60,398 bases of DNA, taken from an uncultured Eubacterium sp. (GTDB lineage Bacteria; Bacillota; Clostridia; Lachnospirales; Lachnospiraceae). The translations under genes and the position numbers were made by a program. Positions 49,391-57,478 of this stretch are shown here, in pieces. The stretch covers positions 1 to 60,398 of the forward strand of contig CAUCXT010000016.1 of the NCBI GenBank assembly GCA_958446835.1, in the 5' to 3' direction. The notes under the pieces were generated by a model. The model worked only from the letters and a program-made list of their open reading frames with translations. It did not search any database and was not told where the DNA came from. Every line of letters starts with the position of its first letter. The first letter of the stretch is position 1.

Positions 49391-52300
49391 ATGTACGATA
49401 AGGTATCGGCAAATCGTAACGTCGTCGAGAGCGAGAAGGCTGTCGAGAAGTTCTGGAAGGACAATGACGTATTTAAGAAGAGCATGGAAATCAGGGAAGG
49501 TTGTCCGACATATATGTTCTATGATGGACCACCTACCGCAAATGGTAAGCCACATATCGGACATGTGCTTACAAGAGTTATCAAGGATATGATTCCTAGA
49601 TACAGAACAATGAAGGGCTATCTTGTACCGCGTAAGGCAGGCTGGGATACCCACGGACTTCCTGTTGAGCTTGAGGTTGAGAAGATGCTTGGTCTTGACG
49701 GTAAGGAGCAGATTGAGGAATATGGTCTTGAGCCGTTCATCAAGCACTGTAAGGAAAGCGTATGGAAGTATAAGGGAATGTGGGAGGATTTCTCCGCGAC
49801 AGTAGGCTTCTGGGCTGATATGGATAACCCTTATGTAACCTACCACAATGATTTTATTGAGTCCGAGTGGTGGGCTTTAAAGCAGATATGGGACAAGGGA
49901 CTTCTCTACAAGGGCTTTAAGATTGTTCCTTACTGCCCAAGATGCGGAACACCTCTTTCATCACACGAGGTTGCACAGGGCTATAAGTCTGTTAAGGAGC
50001 GTTCCGCAATCGTGCGTTTCAAGGTTAAGGGTGAGGATGCTTATTTCCTTGCATGGACAACAACCCCTTGGACACTTCCTTCTAACGTGGCTCTCTGTGT
50101 AAATCCTGATGAGACATACTGCAAGGTAAAGGCTGCCGACGGCTACACCTACTATATGGCAGAGGCACTTCTTGACAAGGTGCTTGGCGGACTTGCAAAG
50201 GCTGAGGACAAGGAGGCAGGTACACCTGCTGTTCCGGCTTACGAGGTTCTTGAAAAATATAAGGGAAGCGACCTTGAGTACAAGGAGTATGAGCCACTCT
50301 ATGCATGTGCAGGAGAGGCTGCGGCAAAGCAGAACAAGAAGGGACATTTCGTCACATGTGATGGATATGTAACAATGTCAGATGGTACAGGTATCGTTCA
50401 CATTGCACCTGCATTTGGTGAGGATGATGCCAAGGTCGGACGTAAGTATGACCTTCCGTTCGTACAGTTCGTAGACGGAAAGGGAGAGCTTACCAAGGAG
50501 ACACCTTATGCCGGACTTTTTGTTAAGAAGGCAGATCCATTGGTATTAAAGGACTTAGAGGCAGAGGGCAAGCTCTTTGACGCTCCTAAGTTCGAGCATG
50601 ATTATCCTTTCTGCTGGAGATGTGATACACCGCTTATCTACTATGCTAGAGAGAGCTGGTTCATCAAGATGACAGCCGTTAAGGATGATTTGATCGCTAA
50701 CAATAAGACAATCAACTGGATACCTGAGACAATCGGTACAGGACGTTTCGGCGCATGGCTTGAGAACGTACAGGACTGGGGTATCAGCCGTAACCGTTAC
50801 TGGGGTACTCCGCTCAATATCTGGCAGTGTGAGTGCGGACACATGCACTCTATCGGAAGCATTGAGGAGTTAAAGAGCATGTCCGACAACTGCCCGGATG
50901 ACATCGAGCTTCACCGCCCATACATCGACGCTGTCACTATCAAGTGTCCTAAGTGCGGCAAGCAGATGAAGAGAGTTCCTGAGGTTATCGACTGCTGGTT
51001 TGATTCAGGTTCAATGCCGTTTGCACAGCACCATTATCCATTTGAAAATAAGGATTTATTTGAGAAGCAGTTCCCGGCAGACTTCATTTCCGAGGCTGTA
51101 GACCAGACAAGAGGATGGTTCTACTCACTGCTTGCTATTTCTACACTTTTATTTAACAAGGCACCTTATAAGAATGTTATCGTTCTTGGTCACGTCCAGG
51201 ATGCCGAGGGTAAGAAGATGAGTAAGTCAAAGGGCAACGCTGTTGACCCGTTTGATGCGCTTTCACAGCACGGAGCAGATGCTATAAGATGGTACTTCTA
51301 TGAGAATTCAGCTCCATGGCTTCCTAACCGTTTCCACGATAAGGCGGTTACAGAGGGACAGAGAAAGTTCCTTGGAACACTCTGGAACACATACTCCTTC
51401 TTCGTGCTCTACGCTAACATTGATAACTTCAATGCAAACGATTACAAGCTTGAGTACGATAAGCTTCCTGTAATGGACAAGTGGATTCTCTCCAAGCTTC
51501 AGACCGTTGTAAAGACCGTTGACGATAACCTTGCCAACTACAAGATTACTGAGACAGCCAAGGTTTTAGAGGACTTCATAGATGAACTTTCCAACTGGTA
51601 TGTAAGACGCTGCCGTGAGCGTTTCTGGGCAAAGGGCATGGAGCAGGATAAGATTAACGCTTACATGACACTCTACACAACACTTGTAACTTTCTGCAAG
51701 GCAGCAGCTCCTATGATACCATTTATGACAGAGGAGATTTATCAGAACCTTGTTGCAAAGCAGGATAAGAATGCTCCTGAGAGTATTCATCTTTGTGACT
51801 TCCCTGTTGCCAACGAGGCTTGGATTGACAAGGACCTTGAGGCGAGCATGGAGGATGTCCTTTCGGCAGTTGTAATCGGAAGAGCGTGCAGAAATGCAGC
51901 TAACATCAAGAACCGTCAGCCAATCGGAAAGATGTACATTAAGGCTCCTTGGACACTCTCAGAGTTCTTTGTTGAGATTATCGAGGACGAGTTGAATGTT
52001 AAGAGTGTTGAGTTTACCGATGATGTCAGAGCATATAGCTCCTACAGCTTCAAGCCACAGCTTAAGACTGTCGGACCTAAGTACGGCAAGCTCCTTGGCA
52101 AGATTCAGGGTGCACTCAAGACTATAGACGGCAATGCAGCTATGGACACTCTCAACGAGAAGGGAGCTATTGAATTTGACTTCGATGGTCAGAAGGTAGA
52201 GCTTACCAAGGATGACCTCCTTATCGAGATAGCACAGACAGAGGGCTATGTATCAGACTCATGGAGCGGTGTCACAGTAGTACTTGACACTAACCTCACA

Positions 52301-52564
52301 CCTGAACTTATTGAGGAAGGCTTCCTTCGTGAAATCGTCAGCAAGATTCAGACAATGAGAAAGGAAGCAGGCTTCGAGGTAATGGATACCATCACAATCT
52401 ACGCAGACGGAAGCGACAAGATTAAGGCACTTCTTGATTCTAAGGCAGACCAGATTACAACCGAAATCCTTGCAACCAAGGTTGTCACAGGTGAGCTTGA
52501 CGGTTATACCAAGGAATGGGATATCAACGGCGAGCAGGTGACACTGGGAGTTAAGAAGAACTAA
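49391..52564 (+). CDS. ileS: isoleucine--tRNA ligase
   Basis: The 1057-aa class I synthetase charges tRNA-Ile. It has DGPPTANGKPHIGH with H55-I-G-H58, the CP1 editing domain (AWTTTPWTLPSNVALCV, SDGTGIVHIAPAFGEDD), DQTRGWFYSLL and K609MSKS613. Its length exceeds the ~930-aa E. coli type and fits the longer type-2 (eukaryote-like) group, members of which are often less sensitive to mupirocin; I have not aligned it. A cysteine pair set (CPRCG, CPKCG) suggests bound zinc. ATG 49391 follows GGAGG. Confidence 0.96.
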   Translation: MYDKVSANRNVVESEKAVEKFWKDNDVFKKSMEIREGCPTYMFYDGPPTANGKPHIGHVLTRVIKDMIPRYRTMKGYLVPRKAGWDTHGLPVELEVEKMLGLDGKEQIEEYGLEPFIKHCKESVWKYKGMWEDFSATVGFWADMDNPYVTYHNDFIESEWWALKQIWDKGLLYKGFKIVPYCPRCGTPLSSHEVAQGYKSVKERSAIVRFKVKGEDAYFLAWTTTPWTLPSNVALCVNPDETYCKVKAADGYTYYMAEALLDKVLGGLAKAEDKEAGTPAVPAYEVLEKYKGSDLEYKEYEPLYACAGEAAAKQNKKGHFVTCDGYVTMSDGTGIVHIAPAFGEDDAKVGRKYDLPFVQFVDGKGELTKETPYAGLFVKKADPLVLKDLEAEGKLFDAPKFEHDYPFCWRCDTPLIYYARESWFIKMTAVKDDLIANNKTINWIPETIGTGRFGAWLENVQDWGISRNRYWGTPLNIWQCECGHMHSIGSIEELKSMSDNCPDDIELHRPYIDAVTIKCPKCGKQMKRVPEVIDCWFDSGSMPFAQHHYPFENKDLFEKQFPADFISEAVDQTRGWFYSLLAISTLLFNKAPYKNVIVLGHVQDAEGKKMSKSKGNAVDPFDALSQHGADAIRWYFYENSAPWLPNRFHDKAVTEGQRKFLGTLWNTYSFFVLYANIDNFNANDYKLEYDKLPVMDKWILSKLQTVVKTVDDNLANYKITETAKVLEDFIDELSNWYVRRCRERFWAKGMEQDKINAYMTLYTTLVTFCKAAAPMIPFMTEEIYQNLVAKQDKNAPESIHLCDFPVANEAWIDKDLEASMEDVLSAVVIGRACRNAANIKNRQPIGKMYIKAPWTLSEFFVEIIEDELNVKSVEFTDDVRAYSSYSFKPQLKTVGPKYGKLLGKIQGALKTIDGNAAMDTLNEKGAIEFDFDGQKVELTKDDLLIEIAQTEGYVSDSWSGVTVVLDTNLTPELIEEGFLREIVSKIQTMRKEAGFEVMDTITIYADGSDKIKALLDSKADQITTEILATKVVTGELDGYTKEWDINGEQVTLGVKKN

Positions 52565-52611
52565 ATAATAAGATAAGGCTGGCAGTAACTTGCCTGGCTT
52601 ATTGAACGATT

Positions 52612-52654
52612 ATACCGCAGTCCATAAGGTTAATGGGCTGCGGTATTTTATTTT
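52612..52654 (+). terminator. terminator of ileS
   Basis: ATACCGCAGTCC (52612-52623) pairs with GGGCTGCGGTAT (52635-52646; 11 Watson-Crick pairs and one G-U), followed by TTTATTTT. Confidence 0.8.
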
Positions 52655-52729
52655 GGAAGCTAATACAAATAGTGTTGTTTTGGGTATAAACAGAATTTTA
52701 AAATAAACTATTAATTATTAAGATAGTTA

Positions 52730-52880
52730 TTTTCAGATAGTGTATTTAATGATATAATTGCTTATTACATCTGCAAATGGTTAGACGGTGAAGAGTAAGT
52801 CGGTAATTAGCCTCAGTTTGGTCGACTGTAAAAGACAAGACCCCCTAAAGAGCGGCAACTCTTTAGGGGGTCGTTTTGTT
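52730..52880 (+). ncRNA. candidate short terminated RNA upstream of metE
   Basis: A TATAAT (52753-52758) with a weak -35 (TTTTCA 52730-52735, 17-base spacer) is followed about 80 bases later by a very strong terminator: GACCCCCTAAAGAG (52839-52852) pairs perfectly with 52859-52872, then GTTTTGTTT. The transcript would be about 115 nt. No peptide frame is convincing and I recognise no riboswitch consensus (not SAM-I or cobalamin). It could be a free small RNA or a metE attenuator with the metE start 250 bases further on. Confidence 0.38.
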
Positions 52881-53131
52881 TGGAAAACATATTGTCATTT
52901 ACTCAAATATTACTATACCACATATTTGAGTTGTTATCAAGTGTATGCAGAAAAATATTATTTATTCCGGAGTTATCATTTTAGTGGTTAAGCCGGCGGA
53001 AGCTTAAAAAAACAGTAATCAGACTGAAACATAGTTTAAAACTATGACAACATAATAAATATATATATTTTTCAATGAGCGAACCTCTGGTTATAATAAG
53101 AGCAATTATTATTCAATTATTGGAGGGTATT
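52881..53131. other. metE upstream region
   Basis: No gene is seen. It holds a 10-bp inverted repeat (ACTCAAATAT 52901-52910 with ATATTTGAGT 52922-52931) and a small ATAGTTT/AAACTAT hairpin near 53033-53047. No known riboswitch consensus is visible. Confidence 0.4.
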
Positions 53132-55405
53132 ATGCATACATCAGTGGTAGGTTTTCCGAGAATAGGTACATTAAGGGAATTAAAATTCGCTTCCGAAAAA
53201 TATTTCAGGAAGGAAATCAGTGCGAAGGAGCTCTTGCAGACGGCGGCGGATTTAAGGAAAATTCATTGGAGCACGCAGAAAAATGCAGGTATTGATTATA
53301 TTTCCTGCAACGATTTTTCACATTATGATATGGTTCTTGATACGGCTGTGTTGTTGGGAATTGTGCCGGAGCGCTATAGAAAATTGGGGCTGTCCGAGCT
53401 GGATACATATTTTGCGATGGCACGAGGGTATCAGGGAGAATCGGGCGATGTCAAGGCACTTGCCATGAAGAAGTGGTTTAATACCAACTATCACTATATT
53501 GTTCCTGAGGTTGAGGATGATACGGTTATCAGACTGTCGGGAAATAAGCTCTGGGATGAATATGCGCAGGCTAAGTCACTGGGAATAGAGACAAAGCCTG
53601 TTGTAGTCGGGGCATACACCATGCTAAAGCTGTGCAGGTATACCGGCAGCAGGATGGCAGAGAGCTATGTGGACGATATTATAAAAGTATATCAGGAGCT
53701 GCTTGGAAGGTGTGAGGAAAATAAAATCAGTTGGATACAGCTTGATGAGCCGGCGCTTGTGCAGGATATGGATGAAAACGATGTTGAGCTGTTTTGCAGG
53801 ATTTATGATGCGGTTCTGTCATGTAAAAAGAGCTGCCACGTTCTGATACAGACATATTTCGGGGATGTCAGGGATATTTACCGGGATTTAATCGGAATGC
53901 CTTTTGACGGAATCGGACTTGATTTCCTAGAGGGTAAGGAGACAATGAATCTGATTGAAAAATATGGATTTCCACAGGACAAGCTGTTGTTTGCCGGTCT
54001 GGTAAACGGTAAAAATATATGGAGAAATCATTATGACCGTACATTAAAGACACTGGCAGAACTTAAGAAAAAGAATATAAGTGCTGTGCTGTCGACATCA
54101 TGCTCACTGCTTCATGTTCCTTATACGTTAAAGCACGAGCACAATCTTTCACAGGACAATCTGCCCTATTTCGCATTTGCGGAGGAAAAGCTGGGGGAGC
54201 TTCATGAGCTGGGTATTCTTGCAGATTTGGATGATTATACATCGGAAAAGGCATATATTGATAATCAGCAGCTTTTTACCACGAAGAGGGATTGTGAAAA
54301 TGAGCAGGTAAAACAGAGACTTGAGGGCGTTGCGGAAAAGGATTATATAAGACTGCCAAAGAGATGTGAACGGCAGAGCCTGCAGAAAACAGTGTTTAGC
54401 CTGCCGGAGTTTCCGACAACCACAATCGGCTCATTCCCACAGACACAGGACGTAAAGGCAAATCGTTCAGCTTACAGGCGTGGAGATATTTCGAGGGAGG
54501 AATATATAGCATTTAATAAGAAGAAAATTGCTGAGTGTGTGGCATGGCAGGAAGAGATCGGACTTGATGTGCTGGTGCATGGTGAGTATGAGAGAAATGA
54601 CATGGTGGAATATTTCGGTGAAGCTCTGGGCGGATTTTTGTTCACGCAGAAGGCGTGGGTACAGTCCTATGGAACACGCTGTGTGAAGCCGCCGATTATA
54701 TGGGGTGATGTATACCGCAGGAATCCTATCACGGTTGAATGGTCTGTCTATGCACAGTCGCTTACCAGGAAGCCTATGAAAGGTATGCTCACAGGACCGG
54801 TCACTATCCTGAATTGGTCATTTCCGAGGGAAGATATTTCGATAAAGGAATCGATAGCGCAGATTGCACTTGCAATCAGGGATGAGGTGCTTGACCTTGA
54901 AGCTAATGGTATCAGAATTATCCAGATTGATGAGGCCGCATTGAGGGAGAAGCTGCCGCTTCGCAAATCGGACTGGCATACAGAATACCTTGACTTCGCA
55001 ATCCCGGCATTCCGCCTGACTCACAGTGGGGTTAAGCCGGCGACACAGATACACACACACATGTGCTATAGTGAGTTTACGGACATTATTCCGGCAATTG
55101 ACGACATGGACGCGGATGTGATTACGTTTGAGGCGTCACGTTCCGACCTTCAGATATTGGATGCGCTGAGGGAGAATCATTTTGAGACGGAGGTCGGACC
55201 GGGAGTGTACGATATCCATTCTCCGCGTGTACCGGACGTGCAGGAGATTGTGAATGCGCTCAATATAATGCTTACGAAGATTGAAAAGGATAAGCTATGG
55301 GTAAATCCTGATTGTGGCTTAAAGACAAGAGGAGTGACGGAGACAGATGCAAGCCTTAAGAATATGGTTAAGGCGGCGAAACTGATAAGAGATATGAACG
55401 TCTAA
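53132..55405 (+). CDS. metE: cobalamin-independent methionine synthase
   Basis: The 757-aa enzyme transfers a methyl group from 5-methyltetrahydrofolate (polyglutamate) to homocysteine. It has the MetE N-terminal VVGFPRIGTLRELKFASEKY, the linker FPTTTIGSFPQTQDVK, and the catalytic zinc ligands H643 and C645 in HTHMCYSEF and C728 in NPDCGLKTRG. ATG 53132 follows GGAGGG; the open frame further upstream lacks support. A long leader suggests regulation, but the mechanism is not clear. A terminator follows at 55413. Confidence 0.96.
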   Translation: MHTSVVGFPRIGTLRELKFASEKYFRKEISAKELLQTAADLRKIHWSTQKNAGIDYISCNDFSHYDMVLDTAVLLGIVPERYRKLGLSELDTYFAMARGYQGESGDVKALAMKKWFNTNYHYIVPEVEDDTVIRLSGNKLWDEYAQAKSLGIETKPVVVGAYTMLKLCRYTGSRMAESYVDDIIKVYQELLGRCEENKISWIQLDEPALVQDMDENDVELFCRIYDAVLSCKKSCHVLIQTYFGDVRDIYRDLIGMPFDGIGLDFLEGKETMNLIEKYGFPQDKLLFAGLVNGKNIWRNHYDRTLKTLAELKKKNISAVLSTSCSLLHVPYTLKHEHNLSQDNLPYFAFAEEKLGELHELGILADLDDYTSEKAYIDNQQLFTTKRDCENEQVKQRLEGVAEKDYIRLPKRCERQSLQKTVFSLPEFPTTTIGSFPQTQDVKANRSAYRRGDISREEYIAFNKKKIAECVAWQEEIGLDVLVHGEYERNDMVEYFGEALGGFLFTQKAWVQSYGTRCVKPPIIWGDVYRRNPITVEWSVYAQSLTRKPMKGMLTGPVTILNWSFPREDISIKESIAQIALAIRDEVLDLEANGIRIIQIDEAALREKLPLRKSDWHTEYLDFAIPAFRLTHSGVKPATQIHTHMCYSEFTDIIPAIDDMDADVITFEASRSDLQILDALRENHFETEVGPGVYDIHSPRVPDVQEIVNALNIMLTKIEKDKLWVNPDCGLKTRGVTETDASLKNMVKAAKLIRDMNV

Positions 55406-55412
55406 AGAAAAG

Positions 55413-55452
55413 GACTTAGGAAATGTTTATGAATATTTCCTAAGTCTTTTTT
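55413..55452 (+). terminator. terminator of metE
   Basis: GACTTAGGAAAT (55413-55424) and ATTTCCTAAGTC (55435-55446) are perfect complements, followed by a T-run. Confidence 0.85.
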
Positions 55453-55474
55453 AATAAAGAAAATACAGTATAAA

Positions 55475-55522
55475 ACCATCAAAATGATGGCAAAATATAT
55501 TTACAAACCATCAAAATGATGG
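55475..55522. promoter_or_regulatory. two identical palindromic operators
   Basis: ACCATCAAAATGATGG occurs at 55475-55490 and 55507-55522, 32 bases apart (about three helical turns). Each is a CCATC/GATGG dyad. The second fills the spacer of the promoter at 55500-55528, so binding would block RNA polymerase. The HTH protein encoded next is the likely ligand, as in HipB-type autoregulation. Confidence 0.75.
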
Positions 55523-55528
55523 TTTAAT
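55500..55528 (+). promoter_or_regulatory. promoter of the HTH/HipA-like operon
   Basis: TTTACA (55500-55505), 17-base spacer that is essentially the operator, then TTTAAT (55523-55528). Confidence 0.6.
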
Positions 55529-55632
55529 ATATTTGAGGTTATAAGCTTTAAAGAAAGCTTTAACACCGCTTATCGGTGGCGGTATCACAGGCAATTCATA
55601 TCGCATTGCTTGTGGTATGTAGGAGGATAGGT

Positions 55633-56175
55633 ATGAAAAGATATAATGTACCGGATTATATAACGGCAGAAGAAATGAAAAAATTCAGAAAAAAGCTTGG
55701 GATGACACAGAAAGAATTTGCAGAATTGATGGGGGTATCCAAGCCAACGGTAGAGCGTTGGGAGACCAGTGAGAAGAAAATCACCGGTCCGGTTGTAGCG
55801 TTGATTGATTTACTATCGGAACATGATGATTGGCTGGAAAATAGAGAAATACCGGAGCAGAAGTATCCGTTGAGGTTATGGTATATGTATAAAAATAAAA
55901 AATGCACATTGATAGATGTCGATGAGGTTCAACAGAAAATCAGGATAAAAAATTATGCAAGCAATATTATGTTCAGGGCATTCGGGGCAAACAATAATCC
56001 GAATTATGACGATTATGAGGAATTTTTGAAATCCAGATGTTTTCCCGAAACAAGGGATAAAATAAAAATTCAGTTAGATGCGTTGGGAATCCCATTCTAT
56101 GACCCTATGCTTATAATAGGAAAAACACAGGGGCGAATGGCGGAAGATGATTTTTGGATAATGATAGAGAGGTAG
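55633..56175 (+). CDS. HTH antitoxin-like protein of a HipBA-type pair
   Basis: The 180-aa protein has an Xre-type HTH (ITAEEMKKFRKKLGMTQKEFAELMGVSKPTVERWETSEKKITGPV, residues ~10-53) and a C-terminal domain (YPLRLWYMYKNKKCTLIDVD ... MLIIGKTQGRMAEDDFWIMI) that is conserved next to HipA-like kinases in Clostridia, as I recall. The second domain may correspond to the separate N-terminal lobe of HipA, as in three-part HipBST systems; that is inference. ATG 55633 follows AGGAGGA. It probably represses its own promoter through the two palindromes. Confidence 0.78.
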   Translation: MKRYNVPDYITAEEMKKFRKKLGMTQKEFAELMGVSKPTVERWETSEKKITGPVVALIDLLSEHDDWLENREIPEQKYPLRLWYMYKNKKCTLIDVDEVQQKIRIKNYASNIMFRAFGANNNPNYDDYEEFLKSRCFPETRDKIKIQLDALGIPFYDPMLIIGKTQGRMAEDDFWIMIER

Positions 56176-56177
56176 AA

Positions 56178-56984
56178 ATGGTTGAGTTATATGAGGACAA
56201 TGTCAAACTGTTCAACAGGCATTCATCGAAGGGAAATCAGTTAAAGTGGGAAAAGGACGGTGTATGGTATAAGGCAGATTATACAGGATATGAAGGACTT
56301 GCAGAATATATAATATCACAGCTATTAAAAAAATCCACATTAGAAAAGAACGAGTTCGTTATATATGAACCTGAACAGATAAAATATAAGAGAAGAATCT
56401 TTAATGGAGCCCAAAGTGATAATTTTTTAAATGACGATTGGCAGCTTGTAACTCTTCAAAGATTATATAAGACGAGGTACAACAGAAGCCTCACAGAGGA
56501 TGTATGGCATATACCTGAAACCACAGATAGATTGAAGTTTGTTGTTGAGCAGGTGGAGCAGATTACAAAGCTTGAAAATTTTGGAGTATATATGAGCAAG
56601 CTCTTAACGATTGATGCATTCTTTTTAAATGAGGACAGACATATGCACAATATCGCAGTTCTTATGAATGGAGAGGGCAAAAACAGGTTGTGTCCATTTT
56701 TTGACCAAGGAGCAGGGCTTTTGTCGGATACAGCGCTGGATTACCCTCTTGGTGACGATGCGGTTGCTATGATGGGAGAGGTGAATGCAAAGACTATATG
56801 CTCAGGCTTTGAGGAGGCACTTGAGGCTGCTGAACAATTATACGGATACAATTTGAAATTTTTGTTTACAAAGAAAGACGTGGAAGAACTTATAAACAAT
56901 GTAGACATATATTCTGATGAAGAGAAAGAAAGAGTGAAAACAATTATATTTCAGCAGATGCGCAGATATGAGTATTTATTTTAA
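56178..56984 (+). CDS. HipA-like kinase (toxin candidate)
   Basis: This 268-aa protein shows the HipA kinase core: RHSSKGNQLKWEKDGVWYKADYT near the N-terminus (ATP-binding lobe), the catalytic loop LNEDRHMHNIAVL and the metal-binding FDQGAGLLSD. HipA kinases phosphorylate a tRNA synthetase or another target and cause growth arrest. It is shorter than E. coli HipA (440 aa), lacking the N-terminal lobe that may be supplied by the preceding gene. It starts 2 bases after that gene's stop, with GAGAGG overlapping the stop. Confidence 0.78.
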   Translation: MVELYEDNVKLFNRHSSKGNQLKWEKDGVWYKADYTGYEGLAEYIISQLLKKSTLEKNEFVIYEPEQIKYKRRIFNGAQSDNFLNDDWQLVTLQRLYKTRYNRSLTEDVWHIPETTDRLKFVVEQVEQITKLENFGVYMSKLLTIDAFFLNEDRHMHNIAVLMNGEGKNRLCPFFDQGAGLLSDTALDYPLGDDAVAMMGEVNAKTICSGFEEALEAAEQLYGYNLKFLFTKKDVEELINNVDIYSDEEKERVKTIIFQQMRRYEYLF

Positions 56985-57080
56985 TTTTAAGAGTTTATTT
57001 TATTACACATTAAAAGTTTTACTTTCAAACTCCTACATTCATGGTATAATGGCATAAGTGGGAAAAAGCGGAGGGCTGAA

Positions 57081-57419
57081 ATGAGTAATTGGTTTATCTA
57101 CTATTTACTGTTTATATTTGTGTTCTGGATGTTGTTTAGAAATAAGAAGGAGACAAATAAGCATATTGAAGCGAGAATAAAAAGAAGAAGAGGAGACACA
57201 CAAATGCAGGAGCTTGCAAAGAGATTTATAGGGAAGGACGTGCTGATAAATACAGTATCGTCGGGGACAGTTGACGGTATTTTGAAGGAGGTTGTTGATA
57301 ACGCGGTTGTTATTGATAGGAATGGTGCAGAATCGGTTGTGAATCTGGACTATGTGATACGTCTGCGCGAGTATCCTACGAATAAGAACGGAAAAAGAAA
57401 GACGGTTATTGCAGACTGA
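57081..57419 (+). CDS. small membrane protein with Sm-like domain (possibly DUF6897)
   Basis: The 112-aa protein has one N-terminal membrane helix (WFIYYLLFIFVFWMLF), a basic segment (EARIKRRRGD) and a small beta-rich domain FIGKDVLINTVSSGTVDGILKEVVDNAVVIDRNGAESVVNLDYVIRLREYP, similar in pattern to an LSm or YajC-type barrel. I believe it fits DUF6897, but am not certain. RBS GGAGGG precedes the ATG. Function unknown. Confidence 0.65.
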   Translation: MSNWFIYYLLFIFVFWMLFRNKKETNKHIEARIKRRRGDTQMQELAKRFIGKDVLINTVSSGTVDGILKEVVDNAVVIDRNGAESVVNLDYVIRLREYPTNKNGKRKTVIAD

Positions 57420-57478
57420 TGTGGTGGGACAGGGGTCTGGTCCCGGTGTCCCGGAGATTTAACGCGAGGTAGATATAT

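Noticed and set aside
52788..52991. 67-codon frame across the strong terminator before metE
   Set aside because: The frame runs through a perfect terminator hairpin and has no ribosome site.
52881..53131. SAM, cobalamin or Met T-box riboswitch before metE
   Set aside because: None of the conserved core sequences of these classes could be found in the leader.
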